Source: a bacterium (GTDB lineage: Bacteria; Bacillota; Clostridia; Christensenellales; CAG-138). Taken from it: a stretch of 64,000 bases of DNA. Positions 9,940 through 19,787 of this stretch are shown here, in pieces. The stretch is taken from contig JALFDW010000044.1 in NCBI GenBank assembly GCA_022778545.1, positions 1 to 64,000 of the forward strand. Direction: 5' to 3'. Both the position numbers and the translations under genes were made by a program. Numbering within the stretch: position 1 is the first letter of the stretch; the number at the start of each line of letters is the position of its first letter. Below the pieces are notes generated by a model that had not been told where the DNA came from, did no database searches, and saw nothing but the letters and a program-made list of their open reading frames with translations.

Positions 9940-10347
9940 TTACCCTTGCGGTAAGAGCGTAGCATCGAGTGTTTTTCTCATCGTCAGCTTACTGCCATCC
10001 TCCAGAATTACCCGTATATCAGCTCCGCCATACAGATAGGCATACCCATAATAGCTGCCATCATCGGTATGGAAAACGCAGGTCGTGTCGTTTATCTCGC
10101 AGTACCCTGTCTGCAATACTTCCATGGATCCATTAAGGAAATACCAGAAGCGGTGATCGAGTTTGTCGATCGAGATGGACCGGCCATATATTGAATTGCC
10201 CGGGGCGGGAGCATCCTCAGAATATGTGCCTGCCGTGAAGGTCTTTCCTTTTTGGTAGGATATGTAGCATATTTGCACAAGATTTCCTACGCATGCGATG
10301 ACCAACAGCAAAACGAGAATGACACGAGTTTTTGATTTCGACATCAT
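9940..10347 (-). CDS. Hypothetical protein with N-terminal membrane anchor
   Basis: MMSKSKTRVILVLLLVIACVGNLVQI then a small extracellular-type domain. Confidence 0.6.
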   Translation of the reverse strand: MMSKSKTRVILVLLLVIACVGNLVQICYISYQKGKTFTAGTYSEDAPAPGNSIYGRSISIDKLDHRFWYFLNGSMEVLQTGYCEINDTTCVFHTDDGSYYGYAYLYGGADIRVILEDGSKLTMRKTLDATLLPQG

Positions 10348-10751
10348 ATTTACCCTCCATTTTCTTTTTTTGCAACCAGCAGATTTCGCTATTTTGTACT
10401 TAGACGAACCAACAACAGGAAAACAGACATAAAACAGGACGGATGATGGATAAACCCGGTTGAAACACCAACGAATAGGGTATCACGCTTTGGATCAATG
10501 GTGTCTCTTATATATAGTATTATAAACTGTTAGATATGAAATAATCAAGTAAAATGCTACATTATATTAAGAATTCATAATTTATTAACAGAATATTCAG
10601 CGCATATCCGGCTGCATCTTTGGGCGGATAATATAGTTTCCGCCGTTCTGCCGCACATGGATGCTCGTCACACCATGCTGGGAGGAGAGGCAGCGGATCC
10701 CTCTTTCGCAAACACGCGGACATGTCAAGAAATTTTGCGCTGAGGTGGGCA

Positions 10752-10781
10752 TTGACCGGCAGGCCGCGGCTCTGTTATACT
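10752..10781 (+). promoter_or_regulatory. Putative sigma-A promoter of the SDR gene
   Basis: TTGACC (10752-10757), 18-bp spacer, TATACT (10776-10781). Confidence 0.5.
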
Positions 10782-10828
10782 CGGCGCAGGAACACAAAGC
10801 AATAGCATTCATGAAAGGAAGAAAGAAA

Positions 10829-11647
10829 ATGCGGGCAAGGATGACCGGGAAAACAGTGCTGATCACAGGGGCTTCAAGCGGCATCGGCCGTGCGGCGGCG
10901 CTTGCGTTTGCAGAGGAAGGCGCCTCCCTTGCGCTTGTGGCGCGCAACAACGAGCGTTTGCAGGCGGTTGCGGAAGAAGCGCGGGCATTGGGCGCGGAAG
11001 CGCGGACTTACCTTGCGGACACGTCCGCGGAGGAGCAGATCCGGTCGGCAGTCGCGGCGGCACTCGCCGATTTCGGGCAGATCGATGCGGCACTCTGCAA
11101 TGCGGGCATCTACCTCCGCTGCCCGGCAAAGGACCTTACCATGGCGCAGATCCGCGCCATCATGGAAACGAATTTCTTTGGCACGCTCAACACGGTGTAT
11201 GCCGTTCTGCCGCACATGCTCGCACGGCATGCGGGCAGCATCGTGGTCACCTCCTCCATGGATGGCAAAAAGGGCGTCCCGCCGGATGCAGCCTATGTTG
11301 CCTCGAAGTTTGCGCTCAACGGCTTCCAGCAGGTGCTCCGGCAGGAACTGCGCGGGAGCGGGATACATGTGGGGACGATCTTCCCGAGCCGGACGGACAC
11401 GCCGCAGATCGCGCATGTGGACTGCCCGGGCATCACGCCGAAGGCAGACCCTTCGCTCATCGCAAAAGCCATGGTGAAATGCGTGTTGAAACGGAAAAAA
11501 GAGATGCTCGTGCCGTTTGCTCCCTGCAAGCTGCTCGTGCTTGCGGATGCCATTTCTCCCAGCCTTGGGGATTGGATGGTGCGCACGTTCCGGCTTGACG
11601 GCGTAGCCGCGCGGGAGCCGGTCGTGCTGGAGGAAAGCCTGAAATAA
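10829..11647 (+). CDS. Short-chain dehydrogenase/reductase (SDR)
   Basis: TGASSGIG NAD(P)-binding motif, NAGIY, SYxxxK-type active site (AAYVASKFAL). Start MRARMTGKTVLITGASSGIG. Confidence 0.9.
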   Translation: MRARMTGKTVLITGASSGIGRAAALAFAEEGASLALVARNNERLQAVAEEARALGAEARTYLADTSAEEQIRSAVAAALADFGQIDAALCNAGIYLRCPAKDLTMAQIRAIMETNFFGTLNTVYAVLPHMLARHAGSIVVTSSMDGKKGVPPDAAYVASKFALNGFQQVLRQELRGSGIHVGTIFPSRTDTPQIAHVDCPGITPKADPSLIAKAMVKCVLKRKKEMLVPFAPCKLLVLADAISPSLGDWMVRTFRLDGVAAREPVVLEESLK

Positions 11648-11667
11648 CGCATAACGCAAAATAGAAA

Positions 11668-11704
11668 GGGGCTGCCTGAAGCGTTTTCGGGCAGCCTGTT
11701 TTAT
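11668..11704 (+). terminator. Rho-independent terminator after the SDR gene
   Basis: ggctgcctgaagcgttttcgggcagcctgtttt. Confidence 0.7.
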
Positions 11705-11723
11705 TTGTTGTGGAAATACAGTA

Positions 11724-12416
11724 TCATACTACGCTGGGGAGGGCGGCAGCGGATTCTTCTTTTGTAAGCGTGCCGTCCGTCATGCGGTATACGGCATCGG
11801 CATAGGTAAGGATGGCCGGGTCGTGGGTCACGATGATGACACAATACCCCTCCTCATGCGCAAGGTCACGCAGGATGCGTACGACGGTTTCGCTGCTTGC
11901 GGTATCAAGGTTGCCCGTGGGCTCGTCCGCCAGGAGAAGCTTCGTATCCATTGCAAGCGCGCGGGCAATGGCTACACGCTGCTGCTCACCGCCGGAAAGC
12001 ATGGAGGGATAACGGTGCAGCACGTTTTCGGGCAGGCCGACGCGCGCAATCAACGCGGCCGCCCTTTCCCGCGCCTTTGCGGCGGGAACTTTGCGCATTT
12101 CCATCGGGTACATCACGTTTTCCATGGCAGTCATCAGCGGGAACAGGCGGAAACTCTGGTAGATCATGGCTACATGCTGCCTGCGGTAATCATCCAGCCG
12201 CATGGAGGCGGTGGGCTTGCCTTCAAAGAGCACTTCGCCGCCCGTGGGCAGGTCGAGCCCGGCGATGAGGGAGAGCATTGTCGTTTTGCCGCTGCCGGAC
12301 TTTCCGATCACCGCATAGACGCGCCCGCCTTCAAACGTGCAGTCGATGCCGCGCAGGGCCTGCACCTTCTGGTATTTGCTTTCATATGTGTAAGTAACGT
12401 TTTTCAGTTCAAGCAT
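11724..12416 (-). CDS. ABC transporter ATP-binding protein (LolD/MacB type)
   Basis: Walker A GKSGSGKTT, signature LSGGEQQRVAIARA, Walker B LLLADEPTGNLD; next to FtsX-like permease. Confidence 0.92.
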   Translation of the reverse strand: MLELKNVTYTYESKYQKVQALRGIDCTFEGGRVYAVIGKSGSGKTTMLSLIAGLDLPTGGEVLFEGKPTASMRLDDYRRQHVAMIYQSFRLFPLMTAMENVMYPMEMRKVPAAKARERAAALIARVGLPENVLHRYPSMLSGGEQQRVAIARALAMDTKLLLADEPTGNLDTASSETVVRILRDLAHEEGYCVIIVTHDPAILTYADAVYRMTDGTLTKEESAAALPSVV

Positions 12417-12449
12417 GGTGGTTTCTCCTTATTGCTTCATGGTATCATT

Positions 12450-15400
12450 TCATTCCCGCTCGCCGAGCATTTGCAGGACGCTTGTGCGGTTGAGCGCAGA
12501 GATCGCAAGTGCGCATCCGAGGAGGTAGCATCCGGCGAACAGAGCGATCTCGCGCCAGAAGGTGAATGCTCCGGTAAAGAGCCGGAATGCGAGCGCGCCT
12601 GCCCCCGTTCCGGCAAGGCAGAGGAGCGCCTGCTCCAGGAAGAAGGTGCGGAACACGCGGAAGCGTGAGCCACCCACGCCGCGCATGATGGCGATTTCTT
12701 CCTTTCTGGCGCTCATGATGAGATAGGAGATGACGACGCCTACGATGCCGATGATGGCATAGAGAACAGGGTAGAGCATCTCCATATAAGCGATGCGCTG
12801 TTTGAGATCCCGCACGGATTCGTTGAACGCCTTGTCGTACAGCGTGATCGCCACGCGGATGAAGGATTCCGCATGAGGCCCGCTGAAGCCCTGCTCCGTG
12901 AGCAGATCCTTGAACGTGCTAAGATCGCGCGCGTGCACGGTGAAGTGGCATGCGTTGACGTAGACTCCAGCGAAGAAGAGTTCATCCATCGTAACTTCAT
13001 GGTTGCGGTCTGCAAAATTGAGCCGGATCGAACTGATCTTTTCGAGCGGGTACGGCGTGGGGACATAAAGGTTGCACGCGGTATCCTGCCGCATGAAATA
13101 CCCCGCGACATAATATGCGCAGCGCGCTTGCAGCACGCGCCGGTCCAGCTGCCGCTCCGCAATGACGGTGACGGTGTCGCCGAAGGACAGGCCGAGCTCC
13201 TCAAAGTATTCGCTGGGGACGAGGCAGGGGGTGAGCCCGTTCGTCACATCCGGGTATTCGCCCTCAAACATGCGCGCGTCAAACCCTTCCGCGTATTCCA
13301 CCAGCGGGGTAGAATAGCGGAACTCCGGCGCGGTGCCGAGGTCATTCGTAAACACGATGCTTGCATGTGATACGGAATAATGGGCGGAGTTTTCCCCGAG
13401 AAAGACCGTCTGCACGCTGTTGAGCGGGAGCGCGGCTTCATACGGATCGGCGGAAGAACCGCCGTATATGGCCCTGAGGGGGCGGCAAATGGCGTATCCC
13501 ACACCGGAAACAAAGCCGGATTTCTGCAGCCGCATCACAAGATCGGGCTGCGCTGTCAGGCTGCCGGTCAGCTTGCCGCTCATTGCGGTGAAATCGCCTT
13601 CGATCTCCGTGCTGCTCTTCAGGGCGCTGAGCGCAGTGCCGTAAGAGGAGCCGGTTTGCGCAAGCGTCAGCAGAAACAGCGTCAGCACGAGCGTCGCAAG
13701 CGGCACGGCGAGGGTGCGCATGCCTCCGCGGCGGATGGAGAGCAGCGCGAACTTCAGCGCGCCGCCGGGCAGGCGGGAGGAGCGCTTCGGCGGCTTTGCC
13801 GCGCGGACGTGCTTCTTTTGCTTTTTCTCAACGCGGTGGAGCGACATGATGCGCTGCGCGAAGAAGAAACAGAATACGAGCGATGCTGCAAACACCGCGA
13901 GTATGATGAGAAACGCAAACAGCGGCGATGTTTTGGATATGGGGGTAAACGGTCGCGCGACGCCGCTGTAACCGTTGCTGTAGCGGAGGTCGATGGTCTG
14001 CAGCGCGGAGACGGCGCCATATGCGCTTTGGATCAGTTGATCGCTGAGCAGGCTTCCCGTGAATGCGCCGAGCGCAGCGGAGAACAGCGTGCAGAGCGCC
14101 GCGCCGAAAAGCAGATAGCCGTATACCGTGGTGCGACGCGTGCCGAGGAACAGCATGGTCTCCACCGTTTCACGCTGGCGGCCGACGAACAGGAAGCTGA
14201 AAAGCGCAAGCACTACGAGCGCTGAAACGGCGGCAGCGATGGTCAGCACGATCGCAGTCGTCCGGATCATGGAAAGCGAATCCGCAACATCCTGATAGCC
14301 CTGGTCATAGGTGGAAAGCAGCATTCGGTTGGTCAGGTGCGGCGCGAGCGCTTCCTCAAATGTGATGGCAGAGCCGTTCTTCAGCATGGCCTGGCCGAGC
14401 GTGTAAAAATACTGGCGTTCGCCGGGCGCAAGGATAGTGTCCTTCGGTTGAGGAACATAGACGTTATACTGGTAGCCTTCCACGTAATTCGTGATGCCCA
14501 CAATCTCGTAATCTTCGCTTTGCGCCAGGCTTTCCTCTGTCCAGTAGCAGGCCGAAAGAGGCAGCGATGACGGCCGGATGATGTTGAGTTGAAGCGTATC
14601 GCCAACGCCAAGGCCGGTGCATGCGGCCACCGTTTCCGAAATGACGCAGACTTTTGCACCGGCATCCGCCTCTTCAGCCGTAAACAGCCGCCCGGCGTTG
14701 AGCTTTAGCGCTTCCTGATAGAACGGGGCGAGCGTAGCCGGATCGTGGGTGAACTGGACATAGACTTTGTTGTTCATTGTCCGGTAAAAGTCGGCGATCT
14801 GCATATAAACGTTGTCCGGGTCGGCAAGAATCTGTTCCGCGTTTGTGATTTCCATGACCGGAGGCACGTCCGAAACGCCCGCCGCCTGCGCGGAAGCCGC
14901 GTTGAACGGGTACGCCAGCGGGTTGAGCGTTTTTGTGGGTTGATTGAGGTTTTGATATGTGCCGACGATCACATAGGTCCTGTCCTGCTCGAAGGTGTAC
15001 AGCGGAGGAAAGCTCGTGGTCTGGTATGGCTGGCCATCGTCCGTTGGTTGCTCCTGTATGACAGGGTTGTTGTAATCGGGAGGGACGGTCAGGAACACAT
15101 GCTTGCCGGGGGCTTCTTCCGTGAAGCTGTACAGCGCAGCGACGACATTGCCGCAATATTCCCCATAGGCTTCTACAAAGCGGATGTTGTCTACGATCAT
15201 CACGAAGCTGTCGCGGTAGGGGATGGCTTCGGAGCGCGCTGCCATACCGTTCACTGCGCCCACGGTGAGGTTCGTTTGCTCCCAGGAAAGCACATATGGG
15301 CTCGTTGTGATAACGCTGTAATCAAAGGCTGCCGCCGCTTCCTGCATGGCGGGGTCGTATTCCGTTTCGTTGGGATAGTTTTCGCCAATATATTCGAGGA

Positions 15401-15569
15401 CTGCGATGGTTGTGTAGGCTTCATCACATTCGCGCAGCATGCGTTCACTGCTCAGCCATGTGTTTCCTGCAAGGTACAGAAACATGGTCGCAAGGGCGAT
15501 CAGGAGTGCGAACAGCGCTGTTTTCCAGCGCATGCGCAAACAGCTTTTGCAGCTATGCTGCCATAGCAT
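12450..15569 (-). CDS. Large FtsX-like ABC permease
   Basis: About 1040 aa, N-terminal TM, large extracellular loops, C-terminal FtsX-type TM bundle (MLYPVLYAIIGIVGVVISYLIMSARKEEIAIMRGVGGS). Start at MLWQHSCKSC. Confidence 0.85.
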   Translation of the reverse strand: MLWQHSCKSCLRMRWKTALFALLIALATMFLYLAGNTWLSSERMLRECDEAYTTIAVLEYIGENYPNETEYDPAMQEAAAAFDYSVITTSPYVLSWEQTNLTVGAVNGMAARSEAIPYRDSFVMIVDNIRFVEAYGEYCGNVVAALYSFTEEAPGKHVFLTVPPDYNNPVIQEQPTDDGQPYQTTSFPPLYTFEQDRTYVIVGTYQNLNQPTKTLNPLAYPFNAASAQAAGVSDVPPVMEITNAEQILADPDNVYMQIADFYRTMNNKVYVQFTHDPATLAPFYQEALKLNAGRLFTAEEADAGAKVCVISETVAACTGLGVGDTLQLNIIRPSSLPLSACYWTEESLAQSEDYEIVGITNYVEGYQYNVYVPQPKDTILAPGERQYFYTLGQAMLKNGSAITFEEALAPHLTNRMLLSTYDQGYQDVADSLSMIRTTAIVLTIAAAVSALVVLALFSFLFVGRQRETVETMLFLGTRRTTVYGYLLFGAALCTLFSAALGAFTGSLLSDQLIQSAYGAVSALQTIDLRYSNGYSGVARPFTPISKTSPLFAFLIILAVFAASLVFCFFFAQRIMSLHRVEKKQKKHVRAAKPPKRSSRLPGGALKFALLSIRRGGMRTLAVPLATLVLTLFLLTLAQTGSSYGTALSALKSSTEIEGDFTAMSGKLTGSLTAQPDLVMRLQKSGFVSGVGYAICRPLRAIYGGSSADPYEAALPLNSVQTVFLGENSAHYSVSHASIVFTNDLGTAPEFRYSTPLVEYAEGFDARMFEGEYPDVTNGLTPCLVPSEYFEELGLSFGDTVTVIAERQLDRRVLQARCAYYVAGYFMRQDTACNLYVPTPYPLEKISSIRLNFADRNHEVTMDELFFAGVYVNACHFTVHARDLSTFKDLLTEQGFSGPHAESFIRVAITLYDKAFNESVRDLKQRIAYMEMLYPVLYAIIGIVGVVISYLIMSARKEEIAIMRGVGGSRFRVFRTFFLEQALLCLAGTGAGALAFRLFTGAFTFWREIALFAGCYLLGCALAISALNRTSVLQMLGERE

Positions 15570-15825
15570 GGGTGGAGACACCTCCTTGAACGGTCGTATC
15601 ATTCTGCGGCTTTTCCGGCATGCTTTTCAGCTTGCGGTGCAGCATGAGAGCATTCCATAGAAGATTACAGTGATAAACTACAACAGCGGGGGCGGGTGTG
15701 TCAACCCGGTTTCAAGCAATGTGGGCGGGAGTGAATGTGGTGAGAGAAAGGGACTTGTTCCCGGCAGCCGGCAAGCTGCCTTTGAAAACAGCTCGAAGAA
15801 GCGGAGAATTCCACTTCTTCGACAG

Positions 15826-15852
15826 AAAAAAACACCCCAAGGGGTGTTTTTT
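15826..15852 (-). terminator. Terminator downstream of the tRNA cluster
   Basis: aaaaaacaccccaaggggtgtttttt; perfect stem, bidirectional. Confidence 0.75.
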
Positions 15853-15860
15853 GTTTGTGG

Positions 15861-15931
15861 AGCGGGTAAAGGGACTCGAACCCTCTATCTCAGCTTGGAA
15901 GGCTAATGTGTTACCATTACACTATACCCGC
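15861..15931 (-). tRNA. tRNA-Gly(TCC)
   Basis: Reverse complement GCGGGTATAGTGTAATGGTAACACATTAGCCTTCCAAGCTGAGATAGAGGGTTCGAGTCCCTTTACCCGCT; anticodon loop CTTCCAA. Confidence 0.93.
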
Positions 15932-15950
15932 ATGCTGAAATTCAGGTAAC

Positions 15951-16035
15951 TGGTGCGGGCGAAGAGACTCGAACTCATACACCTTGCGGCACCGGAACCT
16001 AAATCCGGCGCGTCTGCCAATTCCGCCACGCCCGC
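15951..16035 (-). tRNA. tRNA-Leu(TAG)
   Basis: Long variable arm, anticodon stem-loop CCGGATTTAGGTTCCGG, encoded CCA. Confidence 0.93.
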
Positions 16036-16055
16036 ATTCGCGCCGAATAAAAAAT

Positions 16056-16131
16056 TGGTGACCCGTCGGAGATTCGAACTCCGGACACCTTGATTAAAAG
16101 TCAAGTGCTCTACCGGCTGAGCTAACGGGTC
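16056..16131 (-). tRNA. tRNA-Lys(TTT)
   Basis: Reverse complement GACCCGTTAGCTCAGCCGGTAGAGCACTTGACTTTTAATCAAGGTGTCCGGAGTTCGAATCTCCGACGGGTCACCA. Confidence 0.95.
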
Positions 16132-16136
16132 AAATC

Positions 16137-16211
16137 TGGCTGGGGTGGCAGGATTTGAACCTACGAATGCGGGAGTCAAAGTCCCGTGCCTTACCGCTTG
16201 GCGACACCCCA
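16137..16211 (-). tRNA. tRNA-Gln(TTG)
   Basis: TGGGGTGTCGCCAAGCGGTAAGGCACGGGACTTTGACTCCCGCATTCGTAGGTTCAAATCCTGCCACCCCAGCCA. Confidence 0.95.
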
Positions 16212-16238
16212 ACGACTCCGGCGCACCGATTCAAAAAA

Positions 16239-16315
16239 TGGGGTGAGCGGTGGGAGTCGAACCCACGACCTCCAGAGCCACAATCTGGCGTTCTAACCAA
16301 CTGAACTACGCCCAC
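16239..16315 (-). tRNA. tRNA-His(GTG)
   Basis: GTGGGCGTAGTTCAGTTGGTTAGAACGCCAGATTGTGGCTCTGGAGGTCGTGGGTTCGACTCCCACCGCTCACCCCA; GTG anticodon. Confidence 0.94.
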
Positions 16316-16321
16316 CATAAC

Positions 16322-16398
16322 TGGCGCGCCCGCAGGGATTCGAACCCGGGACCTACGGCTTAGAAGGCCGTTGCTCTATCCTGCTGAGCTACGGGCGC
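16322..16398 (-). tRNA. tRNA-Arg(TCT)
   Basis: GCGCCCGTAGCTCAGCAGGATAGAGCAACGGCCTTCTAAGCCGTAGGTCCCGGGTTCGAATCCCTGCGGGCGCGCCA. Confidence 0.95.
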
Positions 16399-16570
16399 AC
16401 ATCCCTTTTCCAAAGCGCATGCCGTTTTCGGCGGTTCGGCAGCGGTGCTTCTGCCGACAGTAATATATTTTAACAGAAAGGCCGGGGGCTGTCAATGCGC
16501 AGAATGCAAATTGTTGCCGGAAAATCCCACCGCGCATTTGCCGAGGGAGCGTTTGACCGAAAAAAGCCTG

Positions 16571-18070
16571 TTATGTCCGGCTTTTCCAGGTCGTCGGCGC
16601 AAAGAGGAGGATGAACGGGAAGATCTCAAGCCTGCCGATAAGCATGTTTGCGGAAAGCACGAGTTTGCTCAGGGTGGAGAAGTGGCTGAAGTTCCCCGTG
16701 GGGCCGACGATGCTGAGACCCGGGCCAACGTTGCCGATGCAGGTCAGCACAGCGGTCACAGTGGTCTCCATGTCGTAATTTTCAATGGAGATGCAGAGGA
16801 TGGAAAGCAGGCACACCGCGATGAACGCCGTCATGTAGGCGAACACCCCGCGGATGACATGATCATCGAGCTGCTTGCCATCCATGCAGACGACCTTTAC
16901 CGTGCGCGGCCGCAGCATGCGCTGCATTTCGCTTTTGAGCGATTTCCATAGGATAATCGCGCGGGCTACCTTGATGCCGCCGCCCGTTGAACCTGCGCAC
17001 GCGCCGATGATGATGAGCGCGACGAGGATCATGCGGGAAAGCTCCGGCCAGAGGTTGAAATCCACCGTGGAAAAGCCGGTCGTCGTCATGATGGAAGCGA
17101 CCTGGAAAAAGCTGTGATGGAACGCATTGCCCAATGAAGAAAACTGCGGCAGGGTATTGAAGGCGATGATCACCGTGGCGCCGAAGAGAATGCCAAGGTA
17201 GACCCGCAGCTCCTCGCTGCGCAGCGCCTGAGAAGCACGCTTGCACAGAATCAGATAAAACACGTTGAAATTCACGCCAAAGAGCACCATGAACACCGCG
17301 ATCACGGTTTGCAGATAATGGCTGTCATACGCCGCGATGCTTGCGTTTTTAATGGAAAAACCACCCGTGCCGGCCGTGGCAAACGCGTGCACGATGCTGT
17401 CGAACAGCGGCATGCCGCCCGCGAGCAGGAAACCGATCATGATGACGGTGAGCGCCACATAGATCGCATAGAGCAAACGCGCCGTGTGGCGCATGGTGGG
17501 CGTGAGCTTGCCGACGGAAGGGCCGGGGCTTTCCGCGCGCAGCAGGTGGAACGTTTCCCCGTTGCCCTTTGAAAGCGGGATGATGGCAAGGAGGAACACG
17601 AGCACGCCCATGCCGCCGATCCAGTGCGTGAAAGAGCGCCAGTAAAGGAGGCTCATCGGGAGCGCTTCGATCTCGGAAAGGATGGTTGCGCCAGTCGTCG
17701 TGAAGCCGGAGACCGTTTCAAACCAGCAGTTGATGAAACCGGGGATGACACCGCTCAAATAGAACGGGAGCGCACCGAACAGCGAGATCACGATCCAGCC
17801 GAGCGCGGTAATCACAAACCCTTCGCGGGCGTGGATACCTTCCCCGAAGCGTGAATCCTCCGCATCGCGCCTGCGCTTCCAGAATGGGCCGCGCCGGCCG
17901 AGCGTGAGCAGCGCCATGCTGAGCAGCATGAGGATGAGGATGGTGATCCCAATCGCCCGGAGCGCACTCTGCTCATGGCGAAACAGGGCGATAAGCAGCG
18001 CCGGAACGAGGAGCACGCCTTCGATCCGAAGAATGTGGCCGATGTAAAATCCAATGGCTTTGATGTTCAT
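16571..18070 (-). CDS. trkH: Trk-type potassium uptake membrane protein TrkH
   Basis: FETVSGFTTTGATIL, HWIGGMGVLVF, TATAGTGGFS, SIMTTTGFSTVDFNLWP selectivity-filter repeats; coupled to trkA. Confidence 0.92.
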   Translation of the reverse strand: MNIKAIGFYIGHILRIEGVLLVPALLIALFRHEQSALRAIGITILILMLLSMALLTLGRRGPFWKRRRDAEDSRFGEGIHAREGFVITALGWIVISLFGALPFYLSGVIPGFINCWFETVSGFTTTGATILSEIEALPMSLLYWRSFTHWIGGMGVLVFLLAIIPLSKGNGETFHLLRAESPGPSVGKLTPTMRHTARLLYAIYVALTVIMIGFLLAGGMPLFDSIVHAFATAGTGGFSIKNASIAAYDSHYLQTVIAVFMVLFGVNFNVFYLILCKRASQALRSEELRVYLGILFGATVIIAFNTLPQFSSLGNAFHHSFFQVASIMTTTGFSTVDFNLWPELSRMILVALIIIGACAGSTGGGIKVARAIILWKSLKSEMQRMLRPRTVKVVCMDGKQLDDHVIRGVFAYMTAFIAVCLLSILCISIENYDMETTVTAVLTCIGNVGPGLSIVGPTGNFSHFSTLSKLVLSANMLIGRLEIFPFILLFAPTTWKSRT

Positions 18071-19437
18071 GCTTCGTCCCTGATGAAAATGTCGCGCAGT
18101 TCCGCGATGGCATGGTCCGTTGTTGTTACGATGATGACGGAATCGCCTTTTTGGATCTCATCGCTGCCGGAGGGGATGATGACCCTGCGCGCGCGGATGA
18201 TGCTTGCGATCAGGATGTCCGGTTTGAGCCGGAGCTTATGCAGCGGGATGCCGATGTAGGGCGCGTCATTCTTGACGGAAAACTCAAGCGCCTCCGCTTT
18301 GCCGTCCACAATGCGGTAAAGGGTCACCACGGAGCCGCCCGTTGTATCGTCCATTGCGCGCACATAGCGGATGATCTCGTTCGTGGTAAGAAGCTTGGGG
18401 CTTACGATGCTGTCGATCCCTTTGTTTTCGTAGACGTTGTTGTATTCCGTGCGGTTGATCTTCGTGACGGATTTCGGCACGCCGATAAAGTCCGCGAACA
18501 TGGAGACAATCAGGTTCTCTTCGTCCATGCCGGTGAGCGTGACGACGGCGTCCATTTTGCGGATGCCCTCTTCGATCAGAAGCTCCTGAACCGTGCCGTT
18601 ACCGTGCACGATGGTCGCATCCGGCAGGCTTTCGGAAAGCTCCAGGCAGCGCTTTTCTTCCTTTTCGATGATGGTGAGCTTCACCTTGCTGCGGATGAGC
18701 CGCTGTGCAAGGTACTTCGCCGTGCGGCTCCCGCCGATGATCATCACATGCTGTGCTTTGGGCGTGTAGACGCCGAGGTTTTTTACGAGGCGGACAAGGT
18801 CGCCCGCGTCGGTTGCGATGGTGAGTTTGTCGCCTACCTGCAGAGAAAAGCTGCCCTTCGGGATGGTGACTGTGCCGCCGCGGTCCACGGCGCAGACGAG
18901 AGCGTTCACGTTCGCAAGCATGCGGAACTGATCGAGGCGCGTGTTTGCAAGCACGTTGTTTTCCTTGATCTTCAGTTCCACCAGCTCCACGCTGCCTTTT
19001 GCGAAGGAATCGCGCTTGAGGAAGGAGGGGTATTGCAGCAGACGGAAGATTTCGAGCGCAGCCGCCTTTTCTGGGTTGACGACCATGGAGAGGCCGAGCT
19101 CATCCTTCAAAAAGCGCGTCTGCTGGTCATATTCCGGGTTGCGCACGCGCGCGATGGTGTGGCGGCAGCCGAGCTTGCGTGCCACCATGCAGCAGAGGAG
19201 GTTGGTCTCGTCGCCGGAGGTGGCGGCAATGAGCAGGTCGCTTGAACCGACGCCCGCTTCCCGCTGCACTTCCACGCTTGCGCCGTTGCCGTCCACAACT
19301 GCCACGTCGAGCGATTCCTGGGATTGCAGCAGCACACTGCGGTTGTTGTCGATTACGACGATGTCATGCCCCTCCTGGGAAAGGCGCTTTGTGAGCGTAT
19401 AGCCGACTTTTCCGTCGCCAACGATTACGATCTTCAT
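18067..19437 (-). CDS. trkA: Trk system K+ regulatory NAD-binding protein TrkA (two RCK units)
   Basis: MKIVIVGDGKVGYTLTKRLSQEGHDIVVID; second Rossmann unit VMIIGGSRTAKYLAQRL. Confidence 0.93.
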   Translation of the reverse strand: MKIVIVGDGKVGYTLTKRLSQEGHDIVVIDNNRSVLLQSQESLDVAVVDGNGASVEVQREAGVGSSDLLIAATSGDETNLLCCMVARKLGCRHTIARVRNPEYDQQTRFLKDELGLSMVVNPEKAAALEIFRLLQYPSFLKRDSFAKGSVELVELKIKENNVLANTRLDQFRMLANVNALVCAVDRGGTVTIPKGSFSLQVGDKLTIATDAGDLVRLVKNLGVYTPKAQHVMIIGGSRTAKYLAQRLIRSKVKLTIIEKEEKRCLELSESLPDATIVHGNGTVQELLIEEGIRKMDAVVTLTGMDEENLIVSMFADFIGVPKSVTKINRTEYNNVYENKGIDSIVSPKLLTTNEIIRYVRAMDDTTGGSVVTLYRIVDGKAEALEFSVKNDAPYIGIPLHKLRLKPDILIASIIRARRVIIPSGSDEIQKGDSVIIVTTTDHAIAELRDIFIRDEA

Positions 19438-19470
19438 AAAAAACTCCTGTTGTTTTTGCCGGGATGCCGG

Positions 19471-19719
19471 TCAAAACTCCCGAAGCACCAGCTCGGTAAT
19501 TCCCGGGTTTGCGCCGGGGGAAACGCGCTTTACACGCGCATGGCCTTTGCCGTATTCCTGCAGGAGCATGTCCCGCAGTTCCGTGCCGCGGTTGAAACCG
19601 TGGATCACGCGCAGACGGTATACAGAGGCATTGCACCGGCGGAGCGCCGCTTCCACGGCGACCTTAGCCTGTGCCTTTGTCTTGCCGTGGATATCGAGCG
19701 TAACGAATCCTGCCTGCAT
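19471..19719 (-). CDS. Stand-alone Smr-domain protein
   Basis: LDIHGKTKAQAKVAVEAAL ... LRVIHGFNRGTELRDML; MutS2 C-terminal Smr-like, 82 aa. Confidence 0.8.
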   Translation of the reverse strand: MQAGFVTLDIHGKTKAQAKVAVEAALRRCNASVYRLRVIHGFNRGTELRDMLLQEYGKGHARVKRVSPGANPGITELVLREF

Positions 19720-19787
19720 GGCCTGCCTCCCTCAAATAATTCATATATCATATCATAATATCACGCTAAAATAACGCAAAAAGTGCG

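Noticed and set aside
10597-10950. Minus-strand ORF ending ...SSQHGVTSIHVRQNGGNYIIRPKMQPDMR*, possible truncated gene remnant
   Set aside because: The C-terminal ~35 aa look protein-like, but the rest is antisense to the SDR gene; too short to support a call without a search.
15796-15822. Inverted repeat cgaagaagcggagaattccacttcttcg near the tRNA cluster
   Set aside because: Plausible hairpin but next to a better terminator; no evidence of an att site or ncRNA.
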